Source of the DNA: Chondrosia reniformis
Lineage: Eukaryota; Porifera; Demospongiae; Chondrillida; Chondrillidae
Reading direction: 5' to 3'
NCBI GenBank assembly: GCA_947172415.1
Contig: OX359202.1
Span: 1,056,501 to 1,120,500, forward strand
Length of the DNA stretch: 64,000 nucleotides
The notes below the pieces were generated by a model. That model made no database searches, had not been told where the DNA came from, and saw nothing but the letters and a program-made list of their open reading frames with translations. Below are positions 10,340-22,473 of this stretch, piece by piece. The translations under genes and the position numbers were made by a program. Every line of letters starts with the position of its first letter. The first letter of the stretch is position 1.

Positions 10340-12234
10340 CTACTTTTTCTGCATCTTTCCATTGGCCATTTTCAAAACTCCATAAAAGGCAATTCCAAGA
10401 CCAACCACAGATAGAGCCATTGCACTTCTGTACAGGAACACATCTCTAGCTCCTCCTCTGAGGAATACTGGAAGGTCGGATGAAGCTTCATTCTACCAAA
10501 TGAAAAAAAGAAAAGGATGAATGGAGGCATGAATGAAGTTTAGTGCCAGAATATAGGAGCATTGAAGCAGCAATCATAACTCAATTCCTAGTATTTGTTT
10601 CTTTCGTGTTTTCCCTCACTGGGAATTTAAAGAAAAATTACTTGTGGTTTGATTATCACTTTTACTCCTGAAAGTATAATAGATTAGAAATCCTTATTCT
10701 ATTTTAATAGGCTACACATACTGTATACCTATACCTAATTCTTTGATTAATAATAAGTGTTGCTGATGCTCAAATCAAATCCAACCAACCAATGATGACG
10801 CAACAAGTACCCCTTATTACTTCATACTGTATACATACTTTATCAAGCTACATATATACACATGGCAGTAGGTAGTTTATTGAGCATCAGCTACATATAT
10901 TTAACAGGTGTGGATGCTTTGGACCTTCCTCAGTCGTGATGTGAAGATACTAACAAGGAAGAATGTCCATTTTAAAATGTAGCTATTAAAAATCAAACTA
11001 ATATTATCACTCAATCTACATCTACATCTATCAAATCTGTGCTGATAATCAATACATTCCAGGAAAATACTTGGTGATAATCAGTTTAATTGTATTTGGA
11101 AGCTATATAAGTTTAATTGGGAAGCTGGTAGTAAAAATCTAAATATATAAATGTCAAGGTACCGTTTGCTAAGCTTTAAGTAGCATCATATATTTTTTTC
11201 AAACAGTGAAAGTTAACTACTTATATGCATGTATGTACAGAGTTCTTTTTGAGGGAAGCTTAGATTGTCAGTGAAGCTATGATGTTAGGTTTAACCACAA
11301 ATATGAAGAGGCAAAATATTTGTGGTTCTTCTCAATTACATACCTTACAGGCCAGAAGGAAATAGCAAGTAAAATAATGATTTAACCAAGGAAGCAGATG
11401 CCATAAGAATTCATTTAGGAATACACTTCAGTTAACATGACAACCTTGTAACAATGAAAGGTGTATATCATTATTATACTGGAATTCCATTTAGATCTTA
11501 CAGGGAACACAAAGAAATACAAAAAATAAAGCAGCCTTCTACCAATTTCCTAAGCTTGCGGTCCACATCTGAAAAGTGAAAATACTAGCTAAACCTCAAG
11601 TGGTCACACTAGCCATGCCTCAAGTGGTCATACCAGTCACACTTCAAGTGGTCACACTAGCCATGCCAGAGAGAGGAGGATGACAGGGAGAGAGAGGAGA
11701 GAGTGACGGGAAGAGAGGAGAGAATGACAGGGAGAGAGAGGAGAGAGTGACGGGAAGAGAGAGAGGAGAGAGTGACGGGAAGAGAGAGAGGGGAGGATGA
11801 CGGGAAGAGAGGAGAGAGAGAAAAGAGGGGGCTTTAGTCCATAGTGGGTTGCTTACCGTAAACAGTTGCTGATAGTACTGCACTGTATTCACTCTGTTGA
11901 TAATTCCACCACCAGATGGTCTGACGTTAGCTGCAGCAGGTTGCTGGGCAGGCTTAGGGGGGGAATCCCCTCTAGATTTCAGTGCAGCTGTCTCTAAAGG
12001 ACTAAATCCCTAAGAGACAGAAAAAAGCATAAAATCCCATTTACAGCATATGCAAATATAATAGGAAAAATTACATGTCCGAATTGGGTCAGTAAATACT
12101 GCTATCAGTCACTTTATGTCTCTGGACTCAAAATGGCTGTTAAACGTTATAGTCGCATTTACCTGCGGTGCATACGCTGAAAGGGCATCAGACGCTTGTA
12201 ATCTATTCGAATATTGACTGTATTTGAAATACAT
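10340..12234 (-). CDS. COX7A2L: COX7A2L / SCAFI-like respiratory supercomplex factor
   Basis: Mitochondrial inner-membrane protein of the COX7A family; the COX7A2L branch links complex III to complex IV. Exons (minus strand): 12234-12163 (24 codons, MYFKYSQYSNRLQ...SAYAPQ), 12009-11857, probably 11568-11543, and 10492-10340. The first exon parallels COX7A2L's MYYKFSGFTQKL...EAYSPQG start, which separates it from plain COX7A. The last exon has the family core DLPVFLRGG..D..LYR..MAL, one transmembrane helix and a Lys-rich tail. An Ala/Pro-rich linker sits in exon 2. Oddity: exon 2 ends in phase 0, but the expected frame of exon 3 (DVDRKLRKL) needs phase 1, so a tiny exon or different junction is missing from this model. 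Confidence 0.8.
11664..11830. repeat. Purine-rich simple repeat (GAGAGAGGA / GTGACGGGA)
   Basis: Degenerate tandem array of GAGAGAGGAGA and GTGACGGGAAGA units in a COX7A2L intron, preceded by three copies of a CTCAAGTGGTCACACTAGCC-like unit (11590-11660). The Leu/Ser-rich frame on the minus strand is an artefact of this repeat. Confidence 0.8.
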
Positions 12235-12997
12235 CTCTGCGGAGACTTTCTGAGGATAACCCTTAACTAAAACAGGGCGTGGTCAGAACCGCGTGATCAA
12301 TGAATAACTTATCGGAGCAAAGTACTTCCACCTGATATATTGTAGGTAAGTTAAAAATTGTGTGGTTCAGTGAGTAAAATGCGAAAAGTTTTGTTGAATT
12401 TAGACTAAAATGTGTTCACTAAGTCCATCCGTCTCGTTGGGCATCTCTCCCTATAAACATGCCACAATTTACATTAATAACCGTCGCCCCCGTTTGGTCC
12501 CGTATAGCAGTATGCTAAAGGATTACTCGTTCTACCACCGCGCTACTTGACTATCCATAGCTAGAGCGGTCCGGAAGCCTAAACTGGGTGACGTAATCTT
12601 TCTGAATTTATTGGATGACACATTAGCACTATTCTGGTGTAGTCATATCTTACTTGTGGCCTTATTGGTATGAGGTATTCATGTATACTTGTTAAGATTG
12701 AAATACCTGCTTTTTGTCACTGTAGTATTATTATTCATATTTAGCACATTCAAATTTCATTCTTGGCCTGCGCTTGCTCTAAATGTAATTTTTACTTTTC
12801 TTCAACTAATTATCCAAATATTTACTTTATAAAGGAACTCTTGGTTTTCAGTGGTTAACTGGGACCAGAGATCTGAGTGCGAAAGAGGGACTTTTATACA
12901 TAATGTATGTATCAGTATGCCTGCCTGCCTGCCTGCCTGCCTACTGTGAGATGACCTTTTTGTATATTGCTCATACACTAATAGGTTGAATAACAAA
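12235..12997. other. Divergent intergenic region between COX7A2L and PPP1R37
   Basis: Head-to-head promoter region of about 760 bp. It contains a (TGCC)n run at 12920-12941. On the minus strand at about 12545-12480 a segment resembles a Pol III A box but lacks a B box. No coding exon is recognised. Confidence 0.55.
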
Positions 12998-14459
12998 ATG
13001 GCCGACACTCTGCTCACTAGCCCTGTGGAGGATAGTAGTGATGATGAGTTTCACGATGCCAATGAGATTAATGTATTAAAAGACTCCATCATCTTGACAA
13101 CTAAGAGGCTCTCCCCGTCAGTGGGACCAGAACAGACAAAGGATCGGAGGACCTCTCAGTCTAATGCATCCGAACAGAAGAGGCGTATCATGTTTAAGGA
13201 GGGTGATAATTTAGTTACTGAATTTCCCAATAAACGATTATGGGAACCAGGTCAGTTGAAATAGCATGTATAGTGTTCTGTAATGTATATCAATCTTTGT
13301 TGTAGCAGTACAAGTAGTTAACCAAGTAGGTGTGTGTCGGTGAGTTGGTGTGAATGAGTGTTTGTGTTAATGTGGGTGTAGGTGAGAAGATGTGTATATT
13401 GGTTGTTTAGTGCAAATTGGATTGTCGTCTATAGTTGGTTTATTCTAGTTGTCACAAGTACTGATTGAATATCTTGGTTTAATCACACTGAGTTTCTACC
13501 AGGCATCCATTTTAAAAAATGGCTACCTGGTAGATGTTGGAGTATAAATGACCACGAAAGTCAAAAAAATAGTAAAAAAGTCACTGTACATCTTATAGAG
13601 CTCAAGCACTCACTTCCATACGATGTAACTAGGAAGTGAACACTACAGGTCTACATAAGTTGCAGCTAATAGTGGAAGCCAATGATGTAGATGTAATGTA
13701 CATGTATGTATGTATTTATGTATAATAGAGCATTTTTAAAGTACGTATATACAATTTGTGCATTGTAGAGAATAATAATTTTGTGCATAATTCTTTTCAA
13801 GCGTGTGTACTGTCTTAATTGATATCTGTGGAAAGCCCATTATCCCTGAGCACTGCAGTTGTGAAATCAATGATCAATTGGTATCGAATATCCACTTGAC
13901 CGGACAAGCTGTACACATGTAATATACGTATAAACATATTCTCTTATTTCATCACAACTTGGAGAAAGTGTTTACAAAATATTAGCAAAATATGAGTAAA
14001 ATTTGATCAATAGTAGAAGAGATATAAAGATTAAAACCATTCAAATATGCTGTACATTTCTTATCTATTGGATGTACACCCTTTAACTCTTTGAGTGTTA
14101 AGGATGTACCATCCAATAGATAGGTTATATGCAGTTAGAAAGAATCCTCATTATTTACATACAATGTATTGTTAAAAGGGTCATTTCTGTATAATCTGAT
14201 TGTTGTACTCATGTGGAGTGAAGGAAAAAGATTGAGGAAATGCCTCAGGAGAGGTTGGTGAGAAGAGTGTTTGAGGAAGAGGTGTGTGGTAAACGACCAA
14301 GAGGACGGCCAAGAAAGAGATGGAGAGACGACACTTAATGATTTTGCCTATATATTATTATGCAGAACAGTCTAATATTCCTATAGTAACTGAAAAATTT
14401 AAAGCGTTTTTACTGTATGTAACAGCAACCTCCTACTGAGGAGATGAACTACATGATGA

Positions 14460-14492
<33 letters not shown>

Positions 14493-17400
14493 ACTCATGT
14501 GTAAGTATGTGAACTGATGTTTTAGATTGTTACTAATTGTGTGGTACTGTAGATATGACGCAGAGTCCGGATGACATGATCAGGGACTACAAGGATGCCT
14601 GCGCTGTGGAGAAGCAGCGACCGCTTCAGAAACTACTGGAGCAATTAGAGGTGAACCCCCTCACATTCAAACCTACATTCTTTGATGTTTGGTGACTCCT
14701 AATAAGGACAAAACAGTTGTCTACGGCTCAACCATCTTTCTGGTGGCTAAGGGGAGACTCTGGTTCCCATCAAGTGAACTTTGGTTCCGCCCATTAGCTC
14801 ATTGCGCTCCTCAGGAGACATGAGTGGGCAGGGGTAGTATCCAGAGTTAATGATGATGATATCAAAGCTTTTAAAGATAGGCTTTAGATCTTATTTTCCT
14901 AATACATTTTAAATTGTCTATAATTGTTTGTTTCTTGTTTATTTGTCTCTGTCAGCGGATGGATGCCCTGACGACGCCAATCGACACATTAGATCTCAGT
15001 TCAGCGAGATTGGAACCGAGGACTTGCGAAACATTGGAGATGATTCTAAGTAAACTTCTTATAACTTCACTGGACATTCAGAAATCCAATATTGAAGATG
15101 ACGTAAGTCTTTTTACATTTTCTTTCTTTTAATTGACAGAGCGCCAAAATTTATAAGTATGTTATAAAACTGTTCAATTGTTATTTGAAACATGAAAGTT
15201 GTACCTATTTAGGGCTATAATAGTGTTGTAACTTTCTGATTGATTAGTGGCTTTCAGTTATTTTTAAATTAATCAGAGCACTACTATATGAAGCCCCCTC
15301 TCCCTTCCATAGGATGTAGGTACATTTCTTTACACAATTAGTATGCATTACATAGGCATGATTGCTATACAAGTCTGTACACACTTAGTATATATTATAC
15401 ATTACATAGGGCATGATTGCTATATGCGAGATGATTGACTATTACGAATGTGTCTCGAGACTGATTATAGCACACAACCCAAAACTGAAGAGTAGAGCCT
15501 GGCTATCCTTGGGGAGAACACTCAAGAATGTGAGTCCATTTACTGTACTTCATAAAACTATTTCTCGAATGTAAAGTAGATGTTATTTATTTATCATAAC
15601 ACTATTTTAACAATTTTAAAGTACTAAATTTTAGTTTACAAATAATGTACTTTTACCAACTGTTTTAGTGTGTAGCGGGTGTTTCTTATAAGCTCCGCCT
15701 ACTTCCTCCTTGCAGGCACCATTTATAGAAATGCTGAATGCCTCGTACTGTGGCATTGATAACCAGGGTCTTACTCTTCTGCTGCGCTCGGTCAGAGCAA
15801 ACTGTGCACTACATACTTTACATCTCTCTGGCAACAACCTCTCTGGAAAAGGATCCTTCATTCTCAGTGAGTGACCCCACCCTAGAGGGGTGGGGTGGAA
15901 TAGTGACCCTACCCTAGAGGGGTGGGGTAGAATAGTGATCCTATTCTAGAGAGAGGGGTGGAATAGTGACCCTACCCTGGAGGGGTGAGGTAGAATAGTG
16001 ACCCTACCCTAGAGGGTGGGGTGGAATAGTGATCCTATTCTAGAGAGAGGGGTGGAATGAATATCCTAGTCATTGGTCATCCCACCCTAGAGGGGTGGAG
16101 TGAGTGTCCTTTATGGTCTGTGGCCCCACTATACGGGGGTAGAGTAGTTATTCCACTATGAATGGGTAGATTTCATTAGTTACCAAAGTGAGCTAAACCA
16201 TCCCTACCCTGGAGGGGTAGAGCTTATCAAATGACCTGAGCCCCTTGATTTGTCTTGCAAAGGATGCCCCAGCATGCAGTGGGTGTCGCACATCCTCCTC
16301 CGAGAAGAGGAATGGTTTCCATGGTATCCTGTCCAGTACAACTGACAGTAGTTCACATCTATGATGAGAGGTTTCTTGTAATCTGATCCAGCCACACTTG
16401 TGTTAAAAGTGTGCCATTTCCTGCATTCTGTAGTGGCAGCCATGAAATTTAATGAAAACTTACAAGAACTGTACATTAGTAACAATAACTTGCTACCAGA
16501 GGATGCACAGAACTTGGGTGCCATTTTAAGAATCAACCATACACTGAAAGTGCTAGATATTAAGGACAATAACATACAAGTAAGACAGGCCATATAACTG
16601 TATCTATATAAATGTACTATATAAATATAACTGTATCTATATAAATGTACTGTATACAATAGCATACAAGTAAGACTGGCCATATAACTGTATCTATATA
16701 AATGTACAATACAGTGGCATAGAAGTTCAGACATAGTAGTTTATAGCTCAGTGATACATAGAAACCAGCCCTTACTAACTGCATTTATGTTTTCTCTCTT
16801 ATTAGCAATTGATGATTAAAATAGTTGTGGTTTGATTATCAGCTAGTCTATTTATATCTGCTCTGTTAGGATTCTGGATTGCACTACATTTGTGTTGGAC
16901 TAGCTGAGCAGCAAACTGGACTAATATCACTAAATATTAGCAATAATAATTTTACTCCAATGGGCATGGAGCACCTGGCAGCCATGTTGGTGAGTTGGAA
17001 ACAAAATGGCTACACATGTATAGTAGATTTCATAAAATTAGGATTCCTTCTAACTGCATCAAACTTAACTCTTGGATGATTCATTCTTTAACCTTTTGAG
17101 AAGGCACTCAGGGTCAAAACATCTGACTAAAGTTTAACAATAAAATTGCATCTCTAGATGCTCAAAAAGTCAAAGAATGAACCATCCAAAAGATATACTT
17201 TACATCTTTTTCATTAAAGTTTATATGTAAGTGATACAGTTAGGGTTTTCTGAACTATTACAGTTAGATTGGTCTCTTTACATAGCCATGCACACGAAGT
17301 CTTCAAGACATTAATCTATGTCACAATCGGGTGGGAGACTCTGGCATATTGGCAATGAAGCTAAGTCTTTTAGTCAACAGATCTTTGACTAAACTTTTAT

Positions 17401-18958
17401 TAATGAACACAAGATTAACATGTGAAGGTGAGGAATGTTTTCTTTTTTCCTTTTTTTCCTTTTCAAACATATATAGGATCCAATCTTGACCTGTTTATTT
17501 AGCTTTAATGTGACATACGTCTATCACTGTTTAGGAGCTATAGCTTTAGCAGAAATTTTAGCAGAAAATAGGCACTTAAAGTATTTGGACATCCGAGACA
17601 ATGACATAAGGATAGCTGGTCTGATGGCTCTCAGTTTGGCACACAAGATCAATCACAGGTTACTGCAGCTGGATGTTCCAAAGAACGTTAAGTCAGATCA
17701 GGTCAGTGGTTATTCAGTGTCTACAGTAATATGGATGGAAGTGTGACTGATCTTCAGGATGTTGACCTGAAGATCAGTCACATTGAAAGTGTAAGGAGTC
17801 TAATCTAACTTGTATTCAAGAGGAGGATGTAAGGTCTGGCTCACCAGACTAAGGGTTCAGTTGCTGGAAGACATTTTGTTTTAGATTAATGGATATATCC
17901 TCTCCACTCTGTAGTAGTTACGAGGATCAACAGTTGTGGTTTACTATCATTTTATGGCCCATATTTGATATACATTTGCTTCCTATACTGTGTACATATA
18001 GTGTATTTGTATGTACGTATATGGTTGTAGCGTGATCGTCCGATGATTAGCAATCTTCTATCTGAGATTGAAAGTTACACGCTACGGAATGTTCAGGAAA
18101 GGGAACAAGTGAGATCTCCTGTTGACAGATCTGCTACTGAAGAGCCTCTTACACCAGAGGCCAAACAGCTGGAGATTGAAGGGCGTAAGAAGCTGTCTAG
18201 TGATGGTGGAGGAGAGGATACCGACAGTAGACCACCGCCCGAAGATCCCTTTGAAGCAGTGGTGCCTGTACTCAGCGAGACAGATAAGCCAGACGAGAAG
18301 AAGCTGGATAAACTAGTAGAGTTTGAGCACCATCTGGAGGATCCCTCTGATGTTGTCAGTGGAGAAGAAACTAGTCAGAAACATGCTTTATTACCTTCTG
18401 CAAATCCTACTGGAAAGAAGAGCTCTGATTCCAGTCAACCTAGCGTACAGTCATCATTGTTGGATGACATGGGTCCTAGTGTGGAAGGTTTGCCAGACCT
18501 TCTAGAACCATCTCCCTTTTCAAGTACCTCCAACGTGGGTACGTTAGATTATTCAGAGACTAGACAGCCTATTGCATCACCTCCAGCTGTGACTGATCTT
18601 CAGGATGTTGACCTGACACTCCCGGCTAAGGGGAGTAGGAATGGAGGTGAGACACTGGACATGCTGCCTCTCCCTTCCCATCCCAACTCTATACAGACTA
18701 GTCACAGTGATCCTTCTACTTTACCAGTTGGCTTACAGCATCAAAGTGAGTTGTGTAGTCACATGACTATCATGTGACTACTCTGTTCCTTTTTATTGAA
18801 TATAACCAGGTGGAGAAGAGACTATGCGACCTTTGGACCTTGTGGGGACAATGGAAAGTGAGTTTAGATTAGTTGGTGATACCTTCTGTAATTGAAATGT
18901 TTTTCTTTATATCTTCTCTTTAGATGAAAATGAAAATGAAAATGGAACTGTTCACTGA
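12998..18958 (+). CDS. PPP1R37: Protein phosphatase 1 regulatory subunit 37, complete
   Basis: Leucine-rich-repeat regulator that binds and inhibits PP1. Twelve exons: 12998-13250, 14553-14650, 14956-15102, 15410-15529, 15716-15866, 16434-16579, 16870-16989, 17286-17427, 17535-17701, 18031-18745, 18810-18857 and 18924-18958. They join in a consistent frame of 713 codons. Exon 1 holds the PP1 docking motif KRRIMF (RVxF class, equal to RRVSF in vertebrates). Exons 3-9 hold ribonuclease-inhibitor-type LRRs, e.g. LQELYISNNNLLPED and LKYLDIRDNDIR..GLMALSLA. Exon 10 begins RDRPMISNLLSEIE and runs into an acidic, Ser/Pro-rich disordered tail, as in the vertebrate protein. Its 3' third (exons 8-12) was copied repeatedly downstream. 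It is the only complete copy in the window. Confidence 0.9.
14215..14492 (+). mobile_element. 5'-truncated LINE 3' end with ATTG tail
   Basis: The segment near 14236-14337 encodes PQERLVRRVFEEEVCGKRP followed by RGRPRKRWRDD, the familiar C-terminal end of many non-LTR retrotransposon reverse-transcriptase ORFs (RV.E....G.RPRGRP..RW.D). It is followed about 110 bp later by a (GATT)n run at 14454-14490, like the microsatellite tails of RTE/CR1-type LINEs. It lies inside PPP1R37 intron 1. No upstream reverse-transcriptase core is present. Confidence 0.65.
15867..16215. repeat. Minisatellite of CTAGAGGGGTGGGGT-type units
   Basis: About nine to ten degenerate units of roughly 32-36 bp (ACCCTAGAGGGGTGGGGT plus GGAATAGTG), starting immediately after the exon 5 donor of PPP1R37. 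It alternates G-rich and C-rich palindromic halves (CCCTAGAGGGG), so each unit can form a small hairpin. Confidence 0.85.
16580..16710. repeat. Short tandem repeat of GTAAGAC..GCCATATAACTG units
   Basis: Two to three copies of a 25-90-bp motif built on CATATAACTGTATCTATATA. It begins at the exon 6 donor of PPP1R37 and duplicates donor-like sequence (ACATACAAGTAAGAC at 16572 and again at 16664). Confidence 0.6.
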
Positions 18959-19141
18959 TTATTGCACATTTAATTATTGTCTGTACATGTTTACATGTGA
19001 GAAATTAAATGATTAATTATATTGTACGTACTACATGTACATAATTTGTAACATTAATAATATGTAGGCGTATAGCTAATCAATCACATGCATATTGCTC
19101 ATTGTCTAGCTAAAGAAGAAAGCAGTAAAACATAGACCATA

Positions 19142-19151
19142 GTCACGTGAT
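19142..19151. promoter_or_regulatory. TCACGTGA E-box upstream of kinase-Kelch copy A
   Basis: GTCACGTGATGAC, containing the palindrome TCACGTGA, lies about 65 bp before the ATG at 19214. The same block precedes copies B, D and F. E-boxes of this form are bound by bHLH-Zip factors (USF/MITF/TFE). Function is inferred from conservation only. Confidence 0.4.
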
Positions 19152-19213
19152 GACATGTTTAACACTCCATGCATGAACACTCCCACTCGTAAAGTACCAC
19201 CCTCGTATAAAGT

Positions 19214-21715
19214 ATGGCTAAACGACTACGGCTCCCAAAATGCCCTGTTAACTTGAAGCTTTCTTCCAAAGAACTTGGACGAGGAGCTTATGGTGCTGTA
19301 CGAGAAGGAGAATTCAATGGTTGCCCTGTAGCAGTGAAATCTGTCCACAGTGAGATAGCTCGAGGTAAACCTCTCGAGGATTTCATCAGAGAATGTCAGC
19401 TTCTAGCCAGTCTCGAGGACCACCCCAATATCGTCAAATCGTACGGTGCCTTCGAAAGCAGGACCGGCGAGCCCATGTTGGTTCTAGAACGCATGAAGGA
19501 GAATCTCCGTGAGTATCTCAGTCGAAATCGTGATACTTTGAGCCGAAAGAGACAATTGGAAATATGCCTGAAAATTTCGTCTGGTCTAAAGTTTCTTCAC
19601 GAAAGGAATCCTCCGGTGGCCCATCGCGACGTGACGGATAAAAACGTGTTGATCGGTGAAGACGGTAGCGTGAAAGTGAGCGACCTCGGTCAATCCAAAC
19701 TGCTGGAGAACGGAGACGTATACATGAGCACTACTGCTCCCGGTAATGTCGTATACATGCCACCAGAAGCACTGAAAAGTGGAGATTCTCATTTCAGTGT
19801 GAAGGTGGATGTGTTCTCCTTGGGAGTGCTGATGTTGCAGATTGCTACTCAGTGCCAACCGACATGTGGTCTGATGAACATTGGATCTGTACCAGAGTTG
19901 GAGCGTCGGAGAGGTGATCTGTCCAAACTGCCAAGTGAACATCCTCTTAAGCCGTTGATAGAGTTGTGTCTGAAGGATGACTACAAGAACAGACCTGACG
20001 TCAGAATAGTCCATGACCTGATAAAAGCACTGTATGCGGCAATACAAGAACACTCTAATGATGAAGTAAGTTTACATGTTGACTTGGAATATGTATTAGG
20101 ATTGAATTAATTAAGAAATGTGTGAAAGTGTTTTGGTCTTGAAAACTCCATTTCAAATAGCAGTATGTATGGAGTACAAATGATTTATACTGTCTTTAAA
20201 TACATGTTGTTAGCAGCTTAATGAAGAGCCATTCCCTATGACTAAATAAGTACTGATATTAATGTATATTTCCTCATTTCTATATAGCTACTGATATCTG
20301 ACATGGGAGCAGTACGGATCTCTCCTCCTGAAGTGTCAAAGAAACTGAATAGTGAAAGTCTCAATGTAAGCGAGTGCCCCTAATTAATCAAAAGGTGATT
20401 TAAATTTGTGATGATTCCATTGTATTGGTAAGTTTGGTGTTCTATGAATATCATTAACATATTTATACACATGGTGTTATATGAATATCATTAACATATT
20501 TATACACATTTAATCATTTAATTTATAAATCCCTCTTTGATCTATACAGTAACATGTTTTGCTAAATAATGTCTTCAAATATTGTTTATTCCTTTTATAT
20601 TATAATTATATATAGATTATCTCTCCATACACACACAGTCTAACTGTATCTGATCACACAAGAATGTTCTACATACAATTTCATGTGAAACCACACTCTG
20701 GTAATGTGTGTAAACGTATGTACGTATGTATGTATATTTTACAGTCACATTATAGAGTTGGATCTTTTCTATATATTTGTAGTGTTTCAGGAGTGATCTC
20801 CTCTTAAGTGGTCATCACTTTCTTAAATTAAATTTACCAGATATGCCAGTACCAGTTTATATTGCAAGTGTACGCTACCTTGATGGTAAGGTCTTCATTA
20901 CAGGAGGATTTCTAGGTAATATGTCCCCTTGCAAGGTGATGCAGGTCTACCATATTGACGATCAGAAATGGACCACAATTTCAGATATCCCACAATACCG
21001 CTGTGGAGCAGATATTATACAAGGTCATCTGACACTGATTGGAGGAATTGATGCAGTTACTGGTAGAGTTACAGGAAAGCTGTCTACATATGTTAATGAT
21101 CATTGGGAAGAAATCTACCCTCCTATGTCAACACCTAGATTTTGGTTAGGAGTAACACTTGAAGATAACCTTTTGATCACAGCTGGTGGATGGTGTGCTG
21201 GTGCAGCAGTGAGTACAGTTGAAGTGTTAAACACAGAATCAAAGCAGTGGTACTCTCTGAAGAGTCTACAGTTACCAGAACCTATATATTTATGTGGTAT
21301 GACTATTTTTGGTGGATATGTGTATATAGGAGGAGGAAACAATGCTGCAAAGAAGCCAACTAAGAGTTATTGGAGGTTACCATGGAGTGCCGTACAACAG
21401 TCAGTACAGAGCAGAGATAATACATCATCACCAGTCACTTGGGAGAAGATAGCTGATTCACCATTTATTGGATCATCTCTCTTACCCAACAGCAAGCTGC
21501 CAGTCTTGTTTGGAGGAAAAGAAAGTGAATATAAAAGGAGATCAGACATTTTTGTGTATGACCCAACTCAGAAGAGATGGACAGCAGTAGGCAACATTAG
21601 TACAGAATGTAACTATCCCAATGTAGTACCTATTAACTCTAATGCAGTATTTGTATGTGGTGGTTTTATAGGTAATAACTGCTGTACAAACAAAACAGAA
21701 CTTCTTGTATTGTAA
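19214..21715 (+). CDS. Kinase-Kelch protein, copy A
   Basis: About 620 aa in three exons: 19214-20065, 20288-20365 and 20783-21715, all phase-0 junctions. Residues about 17-275 form a kinase domain: GRGAYG loop, VAVK lysine, FIRECQLL (alpha-C Glu), AHRDVTDKNVLI catalytic loop, SDLG in place of DFG, MPPEAL in place of APE, and VDVFSLGVLML. It looks closest to the TKL group, with catalytic residues present. Exon 2 is a 26-aa linker (LLISDMGAVRISPPEVSKKL). Exon 3 encodes six Kelch blades with GG doublets (VFITGG, LTLIGG, LLITAGG, VYIGGG, PVLFGG, VFVCGG) and Trp/Tyr partners. No signal peptide or membrane helix, so probably a cytosolic sensor kinase. First of the array, directly 3' of PPP1R37. 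The ligand is unknown. Confidence 0.85.
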
Positions 21716-21895
21716 TTTTAATTTTGGAGTTTAGATATGTATATATCCTTAGATTTGTATTTTCAAGTAATCTGAAGTTATTAAAATTAGTTATACTTTA
21801 AGATCTTCAGCTTAGTCCTCGCTATATAGGATCTTATCAGTATGCTGATGTATTATGATGCCAAGATTGCGTAATCACTTGTTCTGTTTGTATAA

Positions 21896-22397
21896 ATGGA
21901 TGTGAAATTTCGAGATGTACAAAGTCGTTTATCTACTTATAGAACCAGAAAGAAGACTGCACAGATATTAGAATCTGACAGCCAAAGCTTAAATGCAGAC
22001 CATAATATCAAAGTAGACAGTAAATCTTCAAAGAGTTTTAAGCTGTAACGTTAACGTTAACAAAGTGAAGGATTCTGGACCGATCAAGGTTGAAGAGAAG
22101 AATGAGAGTGCTACAGTCCATACCTCAGATTCACTAACGTGTTCCTGGATCCTTGTGGCCGTTAAGTGCGTCATCTGGTTGGGAGGATTGAGACTCTTTA
22201 TACACTTTGGATTTGGAAGTGTTTTTCTGATGCTTTCCGCCTTCTATCTCATCTACGCCAGCTTGAGAGGCAGTAGGAGACGACCTTGGGAACCCAGCGC
22301 CTATTCTGTGTTTAATAAAAACTGTGAATCCATCGATGGGACTTTAAAGACTGAAGATTTTGAACGCAAAACTAGTCTAAGAGGAAGACATTTTTAA
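21896..22397 (+). pseudogene. SAYSD1: SAYSD1-like copy 1, frameshifted
   Basis: SAYSvFN-domain protein: SAYSD1 is a small ER/vesicle membrane protein. The 3' half is intact, with two hydrophobic helices (near WILVAVKCVIWLGG and SVFLMLSAFYLIYASL), RRPWEPSAYSVFN and a GTLK.EDFER tail. The start ATG is present at 21896 (MDVKFRDVQSRLSTYR). Near 22040, AAGAGTTTTAAGC replaces AAGAGTTCCATTTTAAGC seen in copies at 34.9 and 56.7 kb. That 5-nt loss brings a stop a few codons later, followed by a 6-nt duplication (CGTTAA twice). It lies in the 3' part of the repeat unit after kinase-Kelch copy A. Translation from an internal start at 22065 would still keep both helices and the domain. Confidence 0.7.
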
Positions 22398-22473
22398 TTA
22401 AGTTAAGGTCTATAGCTATAGAGTATCTGCAGTTTATAGTAGATGGAAAGGAGGTCAGTCTGGCGTGTTTTTC

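Noticed and set aside
11644..11892. Ser/Leu/Pro-rich minus-strand frame overlapping COX7A2L exon 2
   Set aside because: Reads through the donor into a purine-rich simple repeat; the true exon ends at 11857.
12480..12548. tRNA-like stretch on the minus strand (TAGCGCGGTGGTAGAAC resembles a Pol III A box)
   Set aside because: No GGTTCGANTCC-type B box, acceptor arms do not pair, and the D and anticodon stems have mismatches. At best a decayed tRNA-related sequence.
19586..20053. Minus-strand frames opposite each kinase exon, recurring in every copy
   Set aside because: Conserved only because the kinase exon is conserved; no independent start, splice or motif evidence.
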